Positions 7,499 through 15,116 of a stretch of DNA of 23,805 bases are shown in pieces. The notes beneath the pieces are model-generated. The model had not been told where the DNA came from and made no database searches. It worked only from the letters and a program-made list of their open reading frames with translations. The translations under genes and the position numbers were made by a program. The stretch's first letter is position 1. Each line of letters begins with the position of its first letter. Origin of the DNA: Rhodospirillaceae bacterium UBA3470 (GTDB taxonomy: Bacteria > Pseudomonadota > Alphaproteobacteria > Rhodospirillales > Casp-alpha2); assembly GCA_002378125.1 (NCBI GenBank), contig DFRF01000060.1:1-23805 (forward strand), in the 5' to 3' direction.

Positions 7499-8533
7499 AT
7501 GACTGTACCCTCGATCCCCGTAATTTTTGGTTGCGCTGGCCCCGAATTATCGAAGGCGGAGCGTGAGTTTTTTTGCCGTTGGAACCCGATCGGATTTATC
7601 TTGTTCGCGCGTAACTGCGATACGCCCGATCAAATCCGCAAATTGATCGTTGACTTTAAGAATGCGGTTGACGTCGCTGATCCGTTGATCCTCATTGATC
7701 AGGAAGGTGGGCGAGTACAACGTCTTGGCCCACCACATTGGCCCGTTTATCCGGCTGTGGGTTGCGTCGCGGCACTTGCCAAGACGGAGCCGATTGAAGG
7801 CCAAAGGTACATGAGTCTACTTGGACGGCTGTTGGCGTCCGATCTTGAACCACTTGGGATCACGGTGAACTGCGCGCCGGTCCTGGACGTGCTCCAATCA
7901 GAAACCCATGAAATCATTGGGGATCGGGCGCTTGGCGATGACCCGGCTCACGTGGCGACATTCGGGCGCGCCTTCAGCGAGGGTCTTCTGGCCGGTGGTG
8001 TTCTGCCGGTCATCAAGCACCTTCCCGGTCACGGGCGTGCGCGCGTCGATAGTCACGTGGAGCTTCCTCGGGTTGATACGCCGCTGGCCGAGCTCGAAGC
8101 CGTCGACTTTTCGCCCTTTCATGCGCTTCGAGATATGCCGCTAGCGATGACGGCTCATGTGGTGTTTGAGGCACTTGACCCCGACCGACCGGTGACCACG
8201 TCGCCGTCGGCATTGCGGCGCGCTATACGTGGCCGGATCGGTTATGGCGGCTTGCTAATGTCCGACGATATCTGCATGCGCGCGCTTCACGGCCCCATGG
8301 ACCAGCGTGCCCGTGATGCGCAACGTTCAGGTTGCGATTTGGTTCTGCACTGCAATGGCGACATAGCCGAAATGGAGCTGGTCGCTGGCGCAGTGCGGCG
8401 AACGTCTCCATTTGTTGGGAGTTGCCTTGCCCGCGCAGAAGCGTTACGCCGGTCCTCGGCCCAGGATGATGGCTTTGATGCCGACGTGACGCGCGCAGCG
8501 CTTCAGGATGCCCTGTCCGGAGAGAACGGGTGA
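7499..8533 (+). CDS. nagZ: Beta-N-acetylhexosaminidase (family GH3)
   Basis: The 344-residue cytoplasmic enzyme removes N-acetylglucosamine from anhydromuropeptides during peptidoglycan recycling. Family signatures are clear: DQEGGRVQRL (67-76), the IGDRALGDDP stretch (140-149), the NagZ-specific loop KHLPGHGRARVDSHVELP (173-190) with H178 and D184/H186, and SDDICM (255-260) carrying the nucleophilic aspartate. The start is the ATG 19 bp after the SPOR stop; the frame is open further upstream but that part lies inside the SPOR gene. The final TGA overlaps a GTG (GTGA) that was the start of the now-broken M50 protease gene, so the two were once translationally coupled. Confidence 0.95.
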   Translation: MTVPSIPVIFGCAGPELSKAEREFFCRWNPIGFILFARNCDTPDQIRKLIVDFKNAVDVADPLILIDQEGGRVQRLGPPHWPVYPAVGCVAALAKTEPIEGQRYMSLLGRLLASDLEPLGITVNCAPVLDVLQSETHEIIGDRALGDDPAHVATFGRAFSEGLLAGGVLPVIKHLPGHGRARVDSHVELPRVDTPLAELEAVDFSPFHALRDMPLAMTAHVVFEALDPDRPVTTSPSALRRAIRGRIGYGGLLMSDDICMRALHGPMDQRARDAQRSGCDLVLHCNGDIAEMELVAGAVRRTSPFVGSCLARAEALRRSSAQDDGFDADVTRAALQDALSGENG

Positions 8534-9209
8534 GTTTCGACTGACAGGCCGTTGGCTACACAGTGTCAGTATAGGTGCTCCGGATTCTTATCGTCATCAC
8601 CTGTCATGAAGCGCGGACGTTTGGACCGCGTGGAGATTAGGCGATGATGCGGCGAAGCGGTTGGGTCTAGTGACCTTCAATTTCCTGCAACATGTCGACC
8701 TTATTGGTGTGGTAATCCTGCTGGTGCTGGTTTTGCTGGATACTGGTGGGTTGATGATGTGTGGGTTCGCGAAACCCGTGCCTGTCAGCTTCGCCGGACG
8801 CGCCATTATATGTTGCTGGAGGGAGTGGTGGGACTGACCAGCAACGTGATCTTGGTCGTGATCGCGGGGCTCCTTCCACACGGGCTATATAGCTTTCGGG
8901 CAACCTTTAGGTTTGGGAGGCGCGGAGTTTGTGAAACGCCATGGGAAGGAAATTGTAGTATTACAAGGCAATATGCTAGTTACTCCGTCGTTGGATTGCG
9001 GCCGCGTTCCCGAGGGTGGCAGCTGATCCTATTTGGGATCTGTTTGAGGTGTCTTGAACGCCAGTGATTCTTGATTATGCTCGGCTCCTTCCTTGTTGTT
9101 CCCTATGCCGTAGAACAGTTCGGCATGTAAATTATATCTTTTGATGGCTGGGGGGGCGCCGACGGAGTATCTTATGCAGACCATCCTCAGCGGCCTGGGA
9201 TTGCTTTAG
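8530..9209 (+). pseudogene. decayed M50-family site-2 protease gene
   Basis: The gap between nagZ and scpA holds a broken gene for a membrane-embedded zinc protease. Reading frames in turn: from the GTG at 8530, MSFD, stop, QAVGYTVSV, stop, VLRILIVITCHEA, the start of the HExxH site. After a frameshift near 8625 comes WRLGDDAAKRLGLVTFN, then LQHVDLIGVVILLVLVLL and CGFAKPVPVSF, matching the family GWAKPVPVNF motif (to about 8790). After a second shift near 8790 comes LRRTRHYMLLEGVVGLTSNV, matching the PRRDMLLVAxAGPxSN region. After a third shift comes NMLVTPSLDCGRV (8970-9008), matching NMLPIPPLDGGRV. After a fourth comes LERQ, stop, FLIMLGSFLVVPYAVEQFGM (9053-9127). The tail appears to end at TAG 9207. 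Both tryptophan codons expected in the N-terminus read as stops, and HExxH is lost. Family assignment is by remembered motifs. Confidence 0.85.
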
Positions 9210-9238
9210 GGGTGCCATTATCTCACACGGGACTGCCC

Positions 9239-10120
9239 ATGTCTGAATACCCAGAAGAGTTTGAAGAAGGCCAGGCCTTCGACGCGCCGAGCGCGGCATC
9301 GGGCGTGTCCCTGGTCCTCGATCTTGCGGGGTTTGAGGGACCGATCGACGTACTGCTGACTTTGGCGCGCGAACAAAAGCTGGATATCACACAAATTTCC
9401 ATGGTGGCGCTGGCTGATCAATACTTGGCGTTCGTCGCCGAGGTACGGCGTCGCGACCTGGAGTTGGCGGCCGACTATCTGGTCATGGCGGCCTGGTTGG
9501 CCTACATGAAATCCCGCCTCTTGTTGCCCGATCTTAATGACGGTGATGAGCCGACAGGCGGTGAAATGGCTGCCGCCCTTGCCTTCCAGCTAAAGCGCCT
9601 GGAGTCGATGCAGGAAGCAGGGAAAAAGCTCAGCGAACGGAACAAGTTGGGCATCGAGTTCTTTCCGCGCGGTGCGCCGGAGGTGTTCCGCCGGACCTTT
9701 AACATGACTTATGAAGTGACCCTGTTTGAGATTTTGAAGGCGTATGGAGACCAACGACGGCGTGGCCAAGATGCAGGCCCTCTGCACATTGAGGCCTTTG
9801 AGATCTACACTGTGGAGGAAGCCCTCCAGCGCCTGCGCAAGCTCTTGGGCCCTATTCCTGATTGGCAGAACCTTTTTAACTTCCTGCCATCGGGTCTGCA
9901 AGATCCGCTGCTTTACCGTTCCGCCGTCGCAGCGACATTTGCGGCTAGTCTTGAAATGGCCCGCGAAGGACAGGTGAAGTTACAGCAGGCCACAGTCTTC
10001 GCACCGATTTTCGTCAAGGCGGAAGCGCGCCCTGAAGAGCCCGCCAACGATGATATGATTGAAACCGAGACGACGGATACGTCGTCGGAACAGGATGGAA
10101 TTAGGGATGACCAAAATTGA
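9239..10120 (+). CDS. scpA: Segregation and condensation protein A (kleisin)
   Basis: The 293-residue kleisin bridges the two SMC heads in the bacterial condensin that compacts and segregates the chromosome. The N-terminal SMC-neck-binding region is typical (LDLAGFEGPIDVLLTLAREQ, then DITQISMVALADQYL), followed by LELAADYLVMAAWLAYMKSR and LLLPD. A winged-helix C-terminus follows, with FTVEEA-like sequence (IYTVEEALQRLRKLL) and a long acidic tail. The ATG at 9239 is preferred; a GTG at 9212 would add nine residues and start three bases after the M50 pseudogene stop, so both are possible. Fourteen bases overlap scpB. Confidence 0.94.
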   Translation: MSEYPEEFEEGQAFDAPSAASGVSLVLDLAGFEGPIDVLLTLAREQKLDITQISMVALADQYLAFVAEVRRRDLELAADYLVMAAWLAYMKSRLLLPDLNDGDEPTGGEMAAALAFQLKRLESMQEAGKKLSERNKLGIEFFPRGAPEVFRRTFNMTYEVTLFEILKAYGDQRRRGQDAGPLHIEAFEIYTVEEALQRLRKLLGPIPDWQNLFNFLPSGLQDPLLYRSAVAATFAASLEMAREGQVKLQQATVFAPIFVKAEARPEEPANDDMIETETTDTSSEQDGIRDDQN

Positions 10121-10781
10121 ACGTCAAAACCTCCGTCTATTGGAAGCCGTTCTTTTCGCGGCTGCCGAGTCCCTGAGTGAGAAGCAATTGGCAGCGCGTC
10201 TGCCCGAGGATGCTGATTTGAAGGGCATGCTGGCTGCCTTGCAATCCTATTACGAGGGCCGTGGTGTGGAATTAGTCCGGCGCGGAAAGTCCTGGTGTTT
10301 CCGAACCGCGGACGATATCCGACCGTTATTGGAGAAAGAGATCGACGTTCCAAGGAGGCTATCCCGTGCGGCGATTGAAACCCTCGCTATCGTGGCGTAT
10401 CACCAGCCTATCACGCGCGCCGAAATCGAAGAGGTGCGCGGCGTCAGCCTGTCCAAGGGGACGCTGGACGTACTGATGGAAGCCGGCTGGATAAAACCCG
10501 GTAAACGCCGCGAGACCCCCGGGCGGCCGGCGACCTGGAAGACAACGGATGATTTTCTCGATCACTTCGGCCTAGAAGATGTTCGGGATTTACCAGGTAT
10601 TAAAGAACTGAAGGCCGCCGGACTGTTGGAATCGGGTCCCGCGATCAACGCTTATCGTGTGCGCGGGGATGTGCAAGAAATGGGCGAGGAGGGATCAGGT
10701 GACCCCGTCACATTGCTGCCTAAGGTGATGATGGATGAAGCGGTTGAGGTCGCTGAATCTCCGGATTCCGAGGTCGGTTGA
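10107..10781 (+). CDS. scpB: Segregation and condensation protein B
   Basis: The 224-residue partner of ScpA is a two-winged-helix protein that binds the middle of the kleisin in the SMC-ScpAB condensin. The first winged helix begins NLRLLEAVLFAAAESLSEKQLA. The second carries the highly conserved ETLAIVAYHQPITRAEIEEV and RGVS, then GRRETPGRPATWKTTDDFL (written here as KRRETPGRPATW), as in all ScpB proteins. The acidic C-terminal tail is variable. The start MTKIERQN overlaps the scpA end by 14 nt; an ATG twelve bases earlier is also in frame. The overlap implies translational coupling, giving balanced amounts of the two subunits. Confidence 0.94.
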   Translation: MTKIERQNLRLLEAVLFAAAESLSEKQLAARLPEDADLKGMLAALQSYYEGRGVELVRRGKSWCFRTADDIRPLLEKEIDVPRRLSRAAIETLAIVAYHQPITRAEIEEVRGVSLSKGTLDVLMEAGWIKPGKRRETPGRPATWKTTDDFLDHFGLEDVRDLPGIKELKAAGLLESGPAINAYRVRGDVQEMGEEGSGDPVTLLPKVMMDEAVEVAESPDSEVG

Positions 10782-10886
10782 TGACCTTTCGTCGTTGTCT
10801 CAAGGGAATGAAAGCGTGATTGCAGGTGTCGGGCCATTCTGCCATTATCCGGCCCACAACCACCTGAAAACTGTTGAGAAACCGGA

Positions 10887-11135
10887 ATGGGCACATTTAG
10901 TATTTGGCACTGGCTGGTCGTTTTGGTCGTGGTACTGGTTCTGTTCGGCGGCGGCGGTAAGATTTCGCGGCTCATGGGCGATTTTGGCAAGGGTCTAAAA
11001 TCCTTTAAGAAGGGCATGAAGGAAGACGATGTCGCCGAGGATGATGCGGCGAAAGAAGCGCCACGGGCGATAGATTCGGATAATGCCGAGACCGCCGATG
11101 CAACGTCGGAAAAGGATAAGGCGGCCAACGGTTGA
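10887..11135 (+). CDS. tatA: Sec-independent translocase subunit TatA
   Basis: The 82-residue protein forms the size-variable pore of the twin-arginine system, which exports folded proteins across the inner membrane. It has the standard form: MGTFSIWHWLVVLVVVLVLF membrane segment (about 4-20), FGGGGKIS hinge, amphipathic helix RLMGDFGKGLKSFKKGM, and an acidic, flexible cytoplasmic tail. A GAGAAACCGG stretch precedes the ATG. It is the first of three consecutive tat genes and lies 105 bp after scpB; a loose inverted repeat GGGCC...GGCCC in that gap is too weak to call a terminator. Confidence 0.95.
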   Translation: MGTFSIWHWLVVLVVVLVLFGGGGKISRLMGDFGKGLKSFKKGMKEDDVAEDDAAKEAPRAIDSDNAETADATSEKDKAANG

Positions 11136-11250
11136 TATAAGGGCAATCGTGGGCGTTTGCCGGATTTAGAATTCTCCGTCACGCGCACCGATCTGCGAAG
11201 GTCCACCATGCCATTCCTCTGCGGTTGAAGACTGGGAGTATAGATTCGCC

Positions 11251-11706
11251 ATGTTCGACATCGGCTGGCAGGAACTATTTGTTCTCGCGGTTTTGGCGAT
11301 CATCGTGATTGGCCCGAAGGACCTGCCGCGCACCATACGCACCGTCACTCATTGGATTCGTAAGGCACGTGGCATGGCCCGAGATTTACATGACGGTTTG
11401 GACGACGTGGTGCGGGAGGCTGAGTTGGACGACATCAAGAAACAAGCGAACTCTATCATGTCTGACGAACTGGACCCGGCCAATACGATTGCGCGGGAAT
11501 TGGACATGACGGACGAGCAACAGGAATGGTCGAAGGCCGTCGACAGTCTGAAAGATGAAACCGACCCCTACCGCCTCGCCAATACGGGCGTGGAGGAGGA
11601 GTTGGACTTCATCGAGCCGCCGGCTCCGGAATCAACGACAAACCCGGCGCAAGAGGTTGAAACGTCTGGGGAGAATGTGCCAGAAATCACGAAGGTGGGC
11701 GGGTAG
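11251..11706 (+). CDS. tatB: Sec-independent translocase subunit TatB
   Basis: The 151-residue protein joins TatC to form the receptor for twin-arginine signal peptides. The diagnostic N-terminus MFDIGWQELFVLAVLAIIVI carries the conserved Glu at residue 8 and the GPKDLP hinge, followed by an amphipathic helix (RTVTHWIRKARGMARDLHDG) and a long acidic, Pro-containing tail. A 115-bp gap separates it from tatA and only 5 bp separate it from tatC, so it is likely translated with tatC. Confidence 0.95.
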   Translation: MFDIGWQELFVLAVLAIIVIGPKDLPRTIRTVTHWIRKARGMARDLHDGLDDVVREAELDDIKKQANSIMSDELDPANTIARELDMTDEQQEWSKAVDSLKDETDPYRLANTGVEEELDFIEPPAPESTTNPAQEVETSGENVPEITKVGG

Positions 11707-11711
11707 GTCTG

Positions 11712-12548
11712 GTGGCTGAAGATCAAGACCAGAACGTCGAAGAAACGAAGATGCCGCTACTCGATCATTTGATCGAATTGCGAAGCCGGCTGATGTGGAG
11801 CCTCGCGTCGATTATTGTTCTGTTCGTAGCGATTTTTCCCTTCGCCGAATATGTCTATCAATTCCTAGTCCAGCCTCTGGCCGAAATTTTCGAAGGGATG
11901 GGTGGGCAGCGCCGCCTGATCTTCACGGCCCTCCATGAGGCCTTTTTTACCTACATTAAGCTATCCCTGATTACGGCCTTATTTATTGCCTTCCCGTTCA
12001 TTTCCATGCAGTTCTGGATGTTTGTGGCACCTGGGTTGTACAAGCACGAAAAGAAGGCCCTTGCGCCATTTCTGGTGGCGACGCCAATCTTGTTCTTCAT
12101 GGGTGGGGCCATGGTCTACTACATCGTCATGCCCTGGGCCTATGAATTTTTGCTGGCTTTCGAATTGGAAGGCGGACCAGGCACCCTGCCTATCGTATCC
12201 GAGCCCAAGGTCAACGAGTACCTGTCGCTCAGCATCAACCTGATCTTTGCCTTTGGCATCTGTTTTGAGCTGCCGGTCGTGTTGACGCTACTCGGCAGAA
12301 TCGGTGTCATTTCGTCGACGGGAATGAAGGAGAAACGCAAGTACGCCATTCTGATTTCCTTCGTCGTCGCCGCCGTGATCACGCCGCCGGATGTCATCTC
12401 CCAGGTCATGTTGGCGATGGTCCTGATTTTTCTCTATGAGATTTCCATCTTCTCTGTCCGCTTGATCGAAAAAGACCGCGGCCACACGGAGGATGACTTC
12501 GGGGACGAGGATACGGAAGAGCAGGCCGGCGCCACGTCAGGCATCTGA
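11712..12548 (+). CDS. tatC: Sec-independent translocase subunit TatC
   Basis: The 278-residue inner-membrane protein has six predicted membrane segments and is the core receptor for twin-arginine signal peptides. It shows MPLLDHLIELRSRL at residues 14-27, the first periplasmic loop and segment 2, YKHEKKALAPF in the cytoplasmic loop, and the conserved glutamate in FAFGICFELPVVL, then ITPPDVISQ before the last segments. The C-terminal tail is acidic. It starts with GTG (the codon 5 bp after tatB). I recall serS as the usual next gene; here the plus-strand block simply ends, followed by a 292-bp gap and opposite-strand genes. Confidence 0.95.
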   Translation: MAEDQDQNVEETKMPLLDHLIELRSRLMWSLASIIVLFVAIFPFAEYVYQFLVQPLAEIFEGMGGQRRLIFTALHEAFFTYIKLSLITALFIAFPFISMQFWMFVAPGLYKHEKKALAPFLVATPILFFMGGAMVYYIVMPWAYEFLLAFELEGGPGTLPIVSEPKVNEYLSLSINLIFAFGICFELPVVLTLLGRIGVISSTGMKEKRKYAILISFVVAAVITPPDVISQVMLAMVLIFLYEISIFSVRLIEKDRGHTEDDFGDEDTEEQAGATSGI

Positions 12549-12840
12549 ATGGTGCCCGCCCGTATCAGGCGGCTTCGAGCGCTTAATCTACGATGGGTTT
12601 GTTCCCGCTTTTTGTAATGACATCTGTTTCGTTTATGCGTTGAGCTAAAGTTGGGAAATTTCCGTGCCCCAGACGAAATACTCCCTTTTCTACTAAGGTT
12701 CAGACCGCCATACCTACCACGATGGAGGTGGGTGGCCCGGCAACCAAATTGGAAACGTTTCGATAAAGGATTTCCGCTTCCCGCCGCACCCGTTCTGCGA
12801 TGGCTTTTGGGATATCGGGACCAATGGTAGCAATTGTGGC
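12549..12840. other. 292-bp gap between convergent tatC and the quinone oxidoreductase
   Basis: No gene with a start is visible. A short inverted repeat CCGCC...GGCGG just after tatC (about 12557-12573) lacks a T-run and is not a convincing terminator. On the minus strand, the 46 codons after the quinone oxidoreductase stop (12840 down to 12703) stay open in the same frame and read protein-like (for example ERVRREAEILYRNVSNLV, then AGPPTSIVVGMAV) before a TGA. This may be the 3' remnant of a lost gene; I cannot name it. Confidence 0.4.
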
Positions 12841-13833
12841 CTAAGGTTCGACGACGACCTTTCCGACGGACTCCCGGGATTCAACCGCCGCGTAGGCCGC
12901 TTCGAATTCCTCTAACGGAAACCGCATATCCGCGATGGGGTTCAGGTGCCCGGCTTCGATCATGGCTCGAATATCAGCGTGGAGGGCACGGTTTTCGCTA
13001 ACATACGACCGACCATCGTCGCCGGGGCTCCATCCCACGTAGGTGCCATAATTGAGTCCGAGGATGGACATATTCTTCACCAGCAGGAAGTTCACTGGTG
13101 GCTGGGGAATGGTTCCGGAAGCATAGCCGATGGTGATCAGCCGGCCTTCGCGGGCTGTCGCCCGCAAGGACTCCATAAAGATGTCGCCGCCGATGGGATC
13201 AAAAACAATGTCCGCCCCGTGGCCGTTGGTGGTGTGCTTAACCGCATCGCGGAATCCTTCATAAGGAATGGCGGCATCTGCCCCGTGCTTAGACACCAAA
13301 GTCCGCTTCTCTTCGGTGCTGGCTGTGGCAATAACATTGGCACCTTTGGATTTGGCGATCTCAACGGCGGCTAATCCGACTGCGCCTGCTGAGCCATGCA
13401 CCAAGACCCAATCGCCTTTGCGAATTCGGGCCTTCCAAACTAGCGCCGCATAAGACGTCGGGTAGGAGAGGGGCAGCAAGGTCGCTGTTGCAAAGTCTAG
13501 GCCATCGGGTATGGGGTGCGTTAGGAAGTCCTTAGCCACGGCTTCTTCTGCCCAACCACCCCAGTCCACGCTGGCGAAAACCCGATCGCCAGGCTGAAAG
13601 GACGTGACCTCGACGCCAACCTCAAGAACTTCGCCCGCGACTTCCGCGCCGGGCGCAAAGGGACGTGGCGGTTTGCGTTGGTACTTTCCTGAGACGATAA
13701 GGCCTGTTGCAAAGCTAACACCGGACGCGCGTACGCGAATCCGCACCTCATCCGCTGCCGTGGGCGGTGGGGCCACGTCCTCCAGCATTAAATCTTCGAT
13801 CGAGCCGAATTTGTGGCAAATGACGGCACGCAT
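12841..13833 (-). CDS. Zinc-independent quinone oxidoreductase / MDR-family NADPH oxidoreductase
   Basis: The 330-residue cytoplasmic enzyme of the medium-chain dehydrogenase/reductase superfamily (NADPH:quinone reductase branch) reduces quinones or enals. The N-terminal GroES-like domain contains FAPGAEVAGEVLEVG and GDRVFA. The nucleotide-binding motif is HGSAGAVGLAAVEIAKSKGA (AGAVG form), with ADIVFDPIGGD and the C-terminal GKVVVEP. The structural-zinc cysteine cluster is absent, consistent with the zinc-free branch. Its ATG overlaps the wecC stop by one base (TAATG), so it is probably translated by reinitiation after wecC, an odd partner for a polysaccharide gene. The physiological substrate is unknown. 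Confidence 0.9.
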   Translation of the reverse strand: MRAVICHKFGSIEDLMLEDVAPPPTAADEVRIRVRASGVSFATGLIVSGKYQRKPPRPFAPGAEVAGEVLEVGVEVTSFQPGDRVFASVDWGGWAEEAVAKDFLTHPIPDGLDFATATLLPLSYPTSYAALVWKARIRKGDWVLVHGSAGAVGLAAVEIAKSKGANVIATASTEEKRTLVSKHGADAAIPYEGFRDAVKHTTNGHGADIVFDPIGGDIFMESLRATAREGRLITIGYASGTIPQPPVNFLLVKNMSILGLNYGTYVGWSPGDDGRSYVSENRALHADIRAMIEAGHLNPIADMRFPLEEFEAAYAAVESRESVGKVVVEP

Positions 13834-15116
13834 TAGGTCTTTCTCCAGGCGCCCCGTGTGTCGATAACCTTCTGATCGGCACGGGGAACCGGTGGGTGAT
13901 TGCGAAAACCAGAATGATCAGTCAGCAAAACGATCACGTCGGCATCATCGTAGGCGCGTTGGAGGTCCGCAAGCCGGACGTTTTTCATTTCCGTAAGTTC
14001 GCTGGGTAGGGATTGAATATGAGGCTCAACGACCAGGACTGTGCCGTCGATATGCCAGGCGATCGTTCGGGTAATGTTGACGGCAGGGCTCTCCCGGAGA
14101 TCATCAATGTCCGCCTTGTAAGCGAGACCCAGGCAGGCGATGGTCGGATTATCGATGTCGTTTGCCATGGCCTTTACCGCTTCGACGATTTGGCCCGGTT
14201 TGCCGTCGTTGACGCCCCGCGCCGCTTGAATGAGAGGGGTAGCATCCGGAGCTGAATCGACAATGAACCACGGATCTACGGCGATACAATGCCCGCCGAC
14301 GCCGGGACCGGGCTGCAGGATGTTCACGCGCGGATGGTGATTAGCCAATTCGATGGCTTCCCACGTATCGATGCCCAATTCCGCGCAGACGATGGACAGT
14401 TCGTTGGCGAAGGCGATGTTGACATCTCGGTAGGCGTTCTCCGCCAACTTGACCAGCTCGGCAGTGCGCGCCGTTGTCATCAGGCAGCGCCCATTAACGG
14501 CCAGGTTATAGAACGCCGCCGCCTGCTCCGCGCAGTGCTGGGTTAGGCCGCCGACGACCCGGTCGTTACTGGTCAACTCCAACAGGACCCGTCCCGGAAG
14601 AACGCGTTCCGGACTATGCGCAACGCAGATATCGGATTGTTCACCGTGATCGTGCGGTAGTTTAAGGTCTGGGCGATGGGATGCCAGCCATTGGGATATG
14701 CGATCCGTCGTTCCTACTGGTGAGGTGGATTCCAAGATCACCATATTCCCTGGCGCCAGGACTGGCGCTATAGTTTTGACGGCCGATTCTAAATAGGAGA
14801 GATCAGGCTTGTTGCCGTCCGTGAATGGGGTCGGCACAGCAAGAATGAAAACATCGGCGGTCTCAGCCTCGGTCGTGGCGCGCAGTTTGCCGCGTGCCAC
14901 AGCGCCGTTAACCAAAATATCCAGGTGAGGTTCTACGATGTGCACCTGTCCATCGTTGATCAATGCCACGGTATCGCCGTTCACGTCAAATCCAACAACT
15001 TCTAATCCGCGGCTAGCAAAAACCGCGGCTGTCGGGAGGCCCACATAACCTAGACCAACCACACAGAGCTTGCGGAACTCACTTTGGGCGCCGCTAGGCG
15101 TCGAGTTCGTGGACAC
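13833..15116 (-). CDS. wecC: UDP-N-acetyl-D-mannosamine dehydrogenase
   Basis: The 427-residue cytoplasmic enzyme oxidises UDP-ManNAc twice with NAD to UDP-ManNAcA, a sugar-acid donor for surface polysaccharides. Family motifs: VVGLGYVGLPTAAVFA (19-34), AVPTPF, ESTSPVGTTD, SPERVLPG, LVKLAENAYRDVNIAFANEL, the catalytic cysteine in GPGVGGHCIAVDPWF, and LGLAYKADIDDLRESPA in the UDP-binding domain. Length fits WecC (about 420). The gene overlaps wecB by 23 nt at its 5' end and the oxidoreductase by one base at its 3' end. Related UDP-sugar dehydrogenases (UDP-Glc, UDP-GalNAc) share the fold, but the adjacent 2-epimerase makes UDP-ManNAc by far the likeliest substrate. Confidence 0.9.
   Translation of the reverse strand: MSTNSTPSGAQSEFRKLCVVGLGYVGLPTAAVFASRGLEVVGFDVNGDTVALINDGQVHIVEPHLDILVNGAVARGKLRATTEAETADVFILAVPTPFTDGNKPDLSYLESAVKTIAPVLAPGNMVILESTSPVGTTDRISQWLASHRPDLKLPHDHGEQSDICVAHSPERVLPGRVLLELTSNDRVVGGLTQHCAEQAAAFYNLAVNGRCLMTTARTAELVKLAENAYRDVNIAFANELSIVCAELGIDTWEAIELANHHPRVNILQPGPGVGGHCIAVDPWFIVDSAPDATPLIQAARGVNDGKPGQIVEAVKAMANDIDNPTIACLGLAYKADIDDLRESPAVNITRTIAWHIDGTVLVVEPHIQSLPSELTEMKNVRLADLQRAYDDADVIVLLTDHSGFRNHPPVPRADQKVIDTRGAWRKT

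Noticed and set aside
8597..8903. Minus-strand frames of about 80-94 codons in the same gap
   Set aside because: Low-complexity His/Pro/Ser/Thr translations antisense to the pseudogene, with no recognisable motif.
8759..9067. 102-codon plus-strand frame in the nagZ-scpA gap as an independent gene
   Set aside because: Its first part is one frame of the broken M50 protease and the rest runs out of frame with it; no ribosome-binding site.
10652..11209. 185-codon minus-strand frame across scpB-tatA
   Set aside because: Antisense to two well-supported genes, Ser/Pro/Thr-rich translation without motif.
12557..12573. CCGCC...GGCGG inverted repeat after tatC as a terminator
   Set aside because: Only five pairs and no T-run follows.
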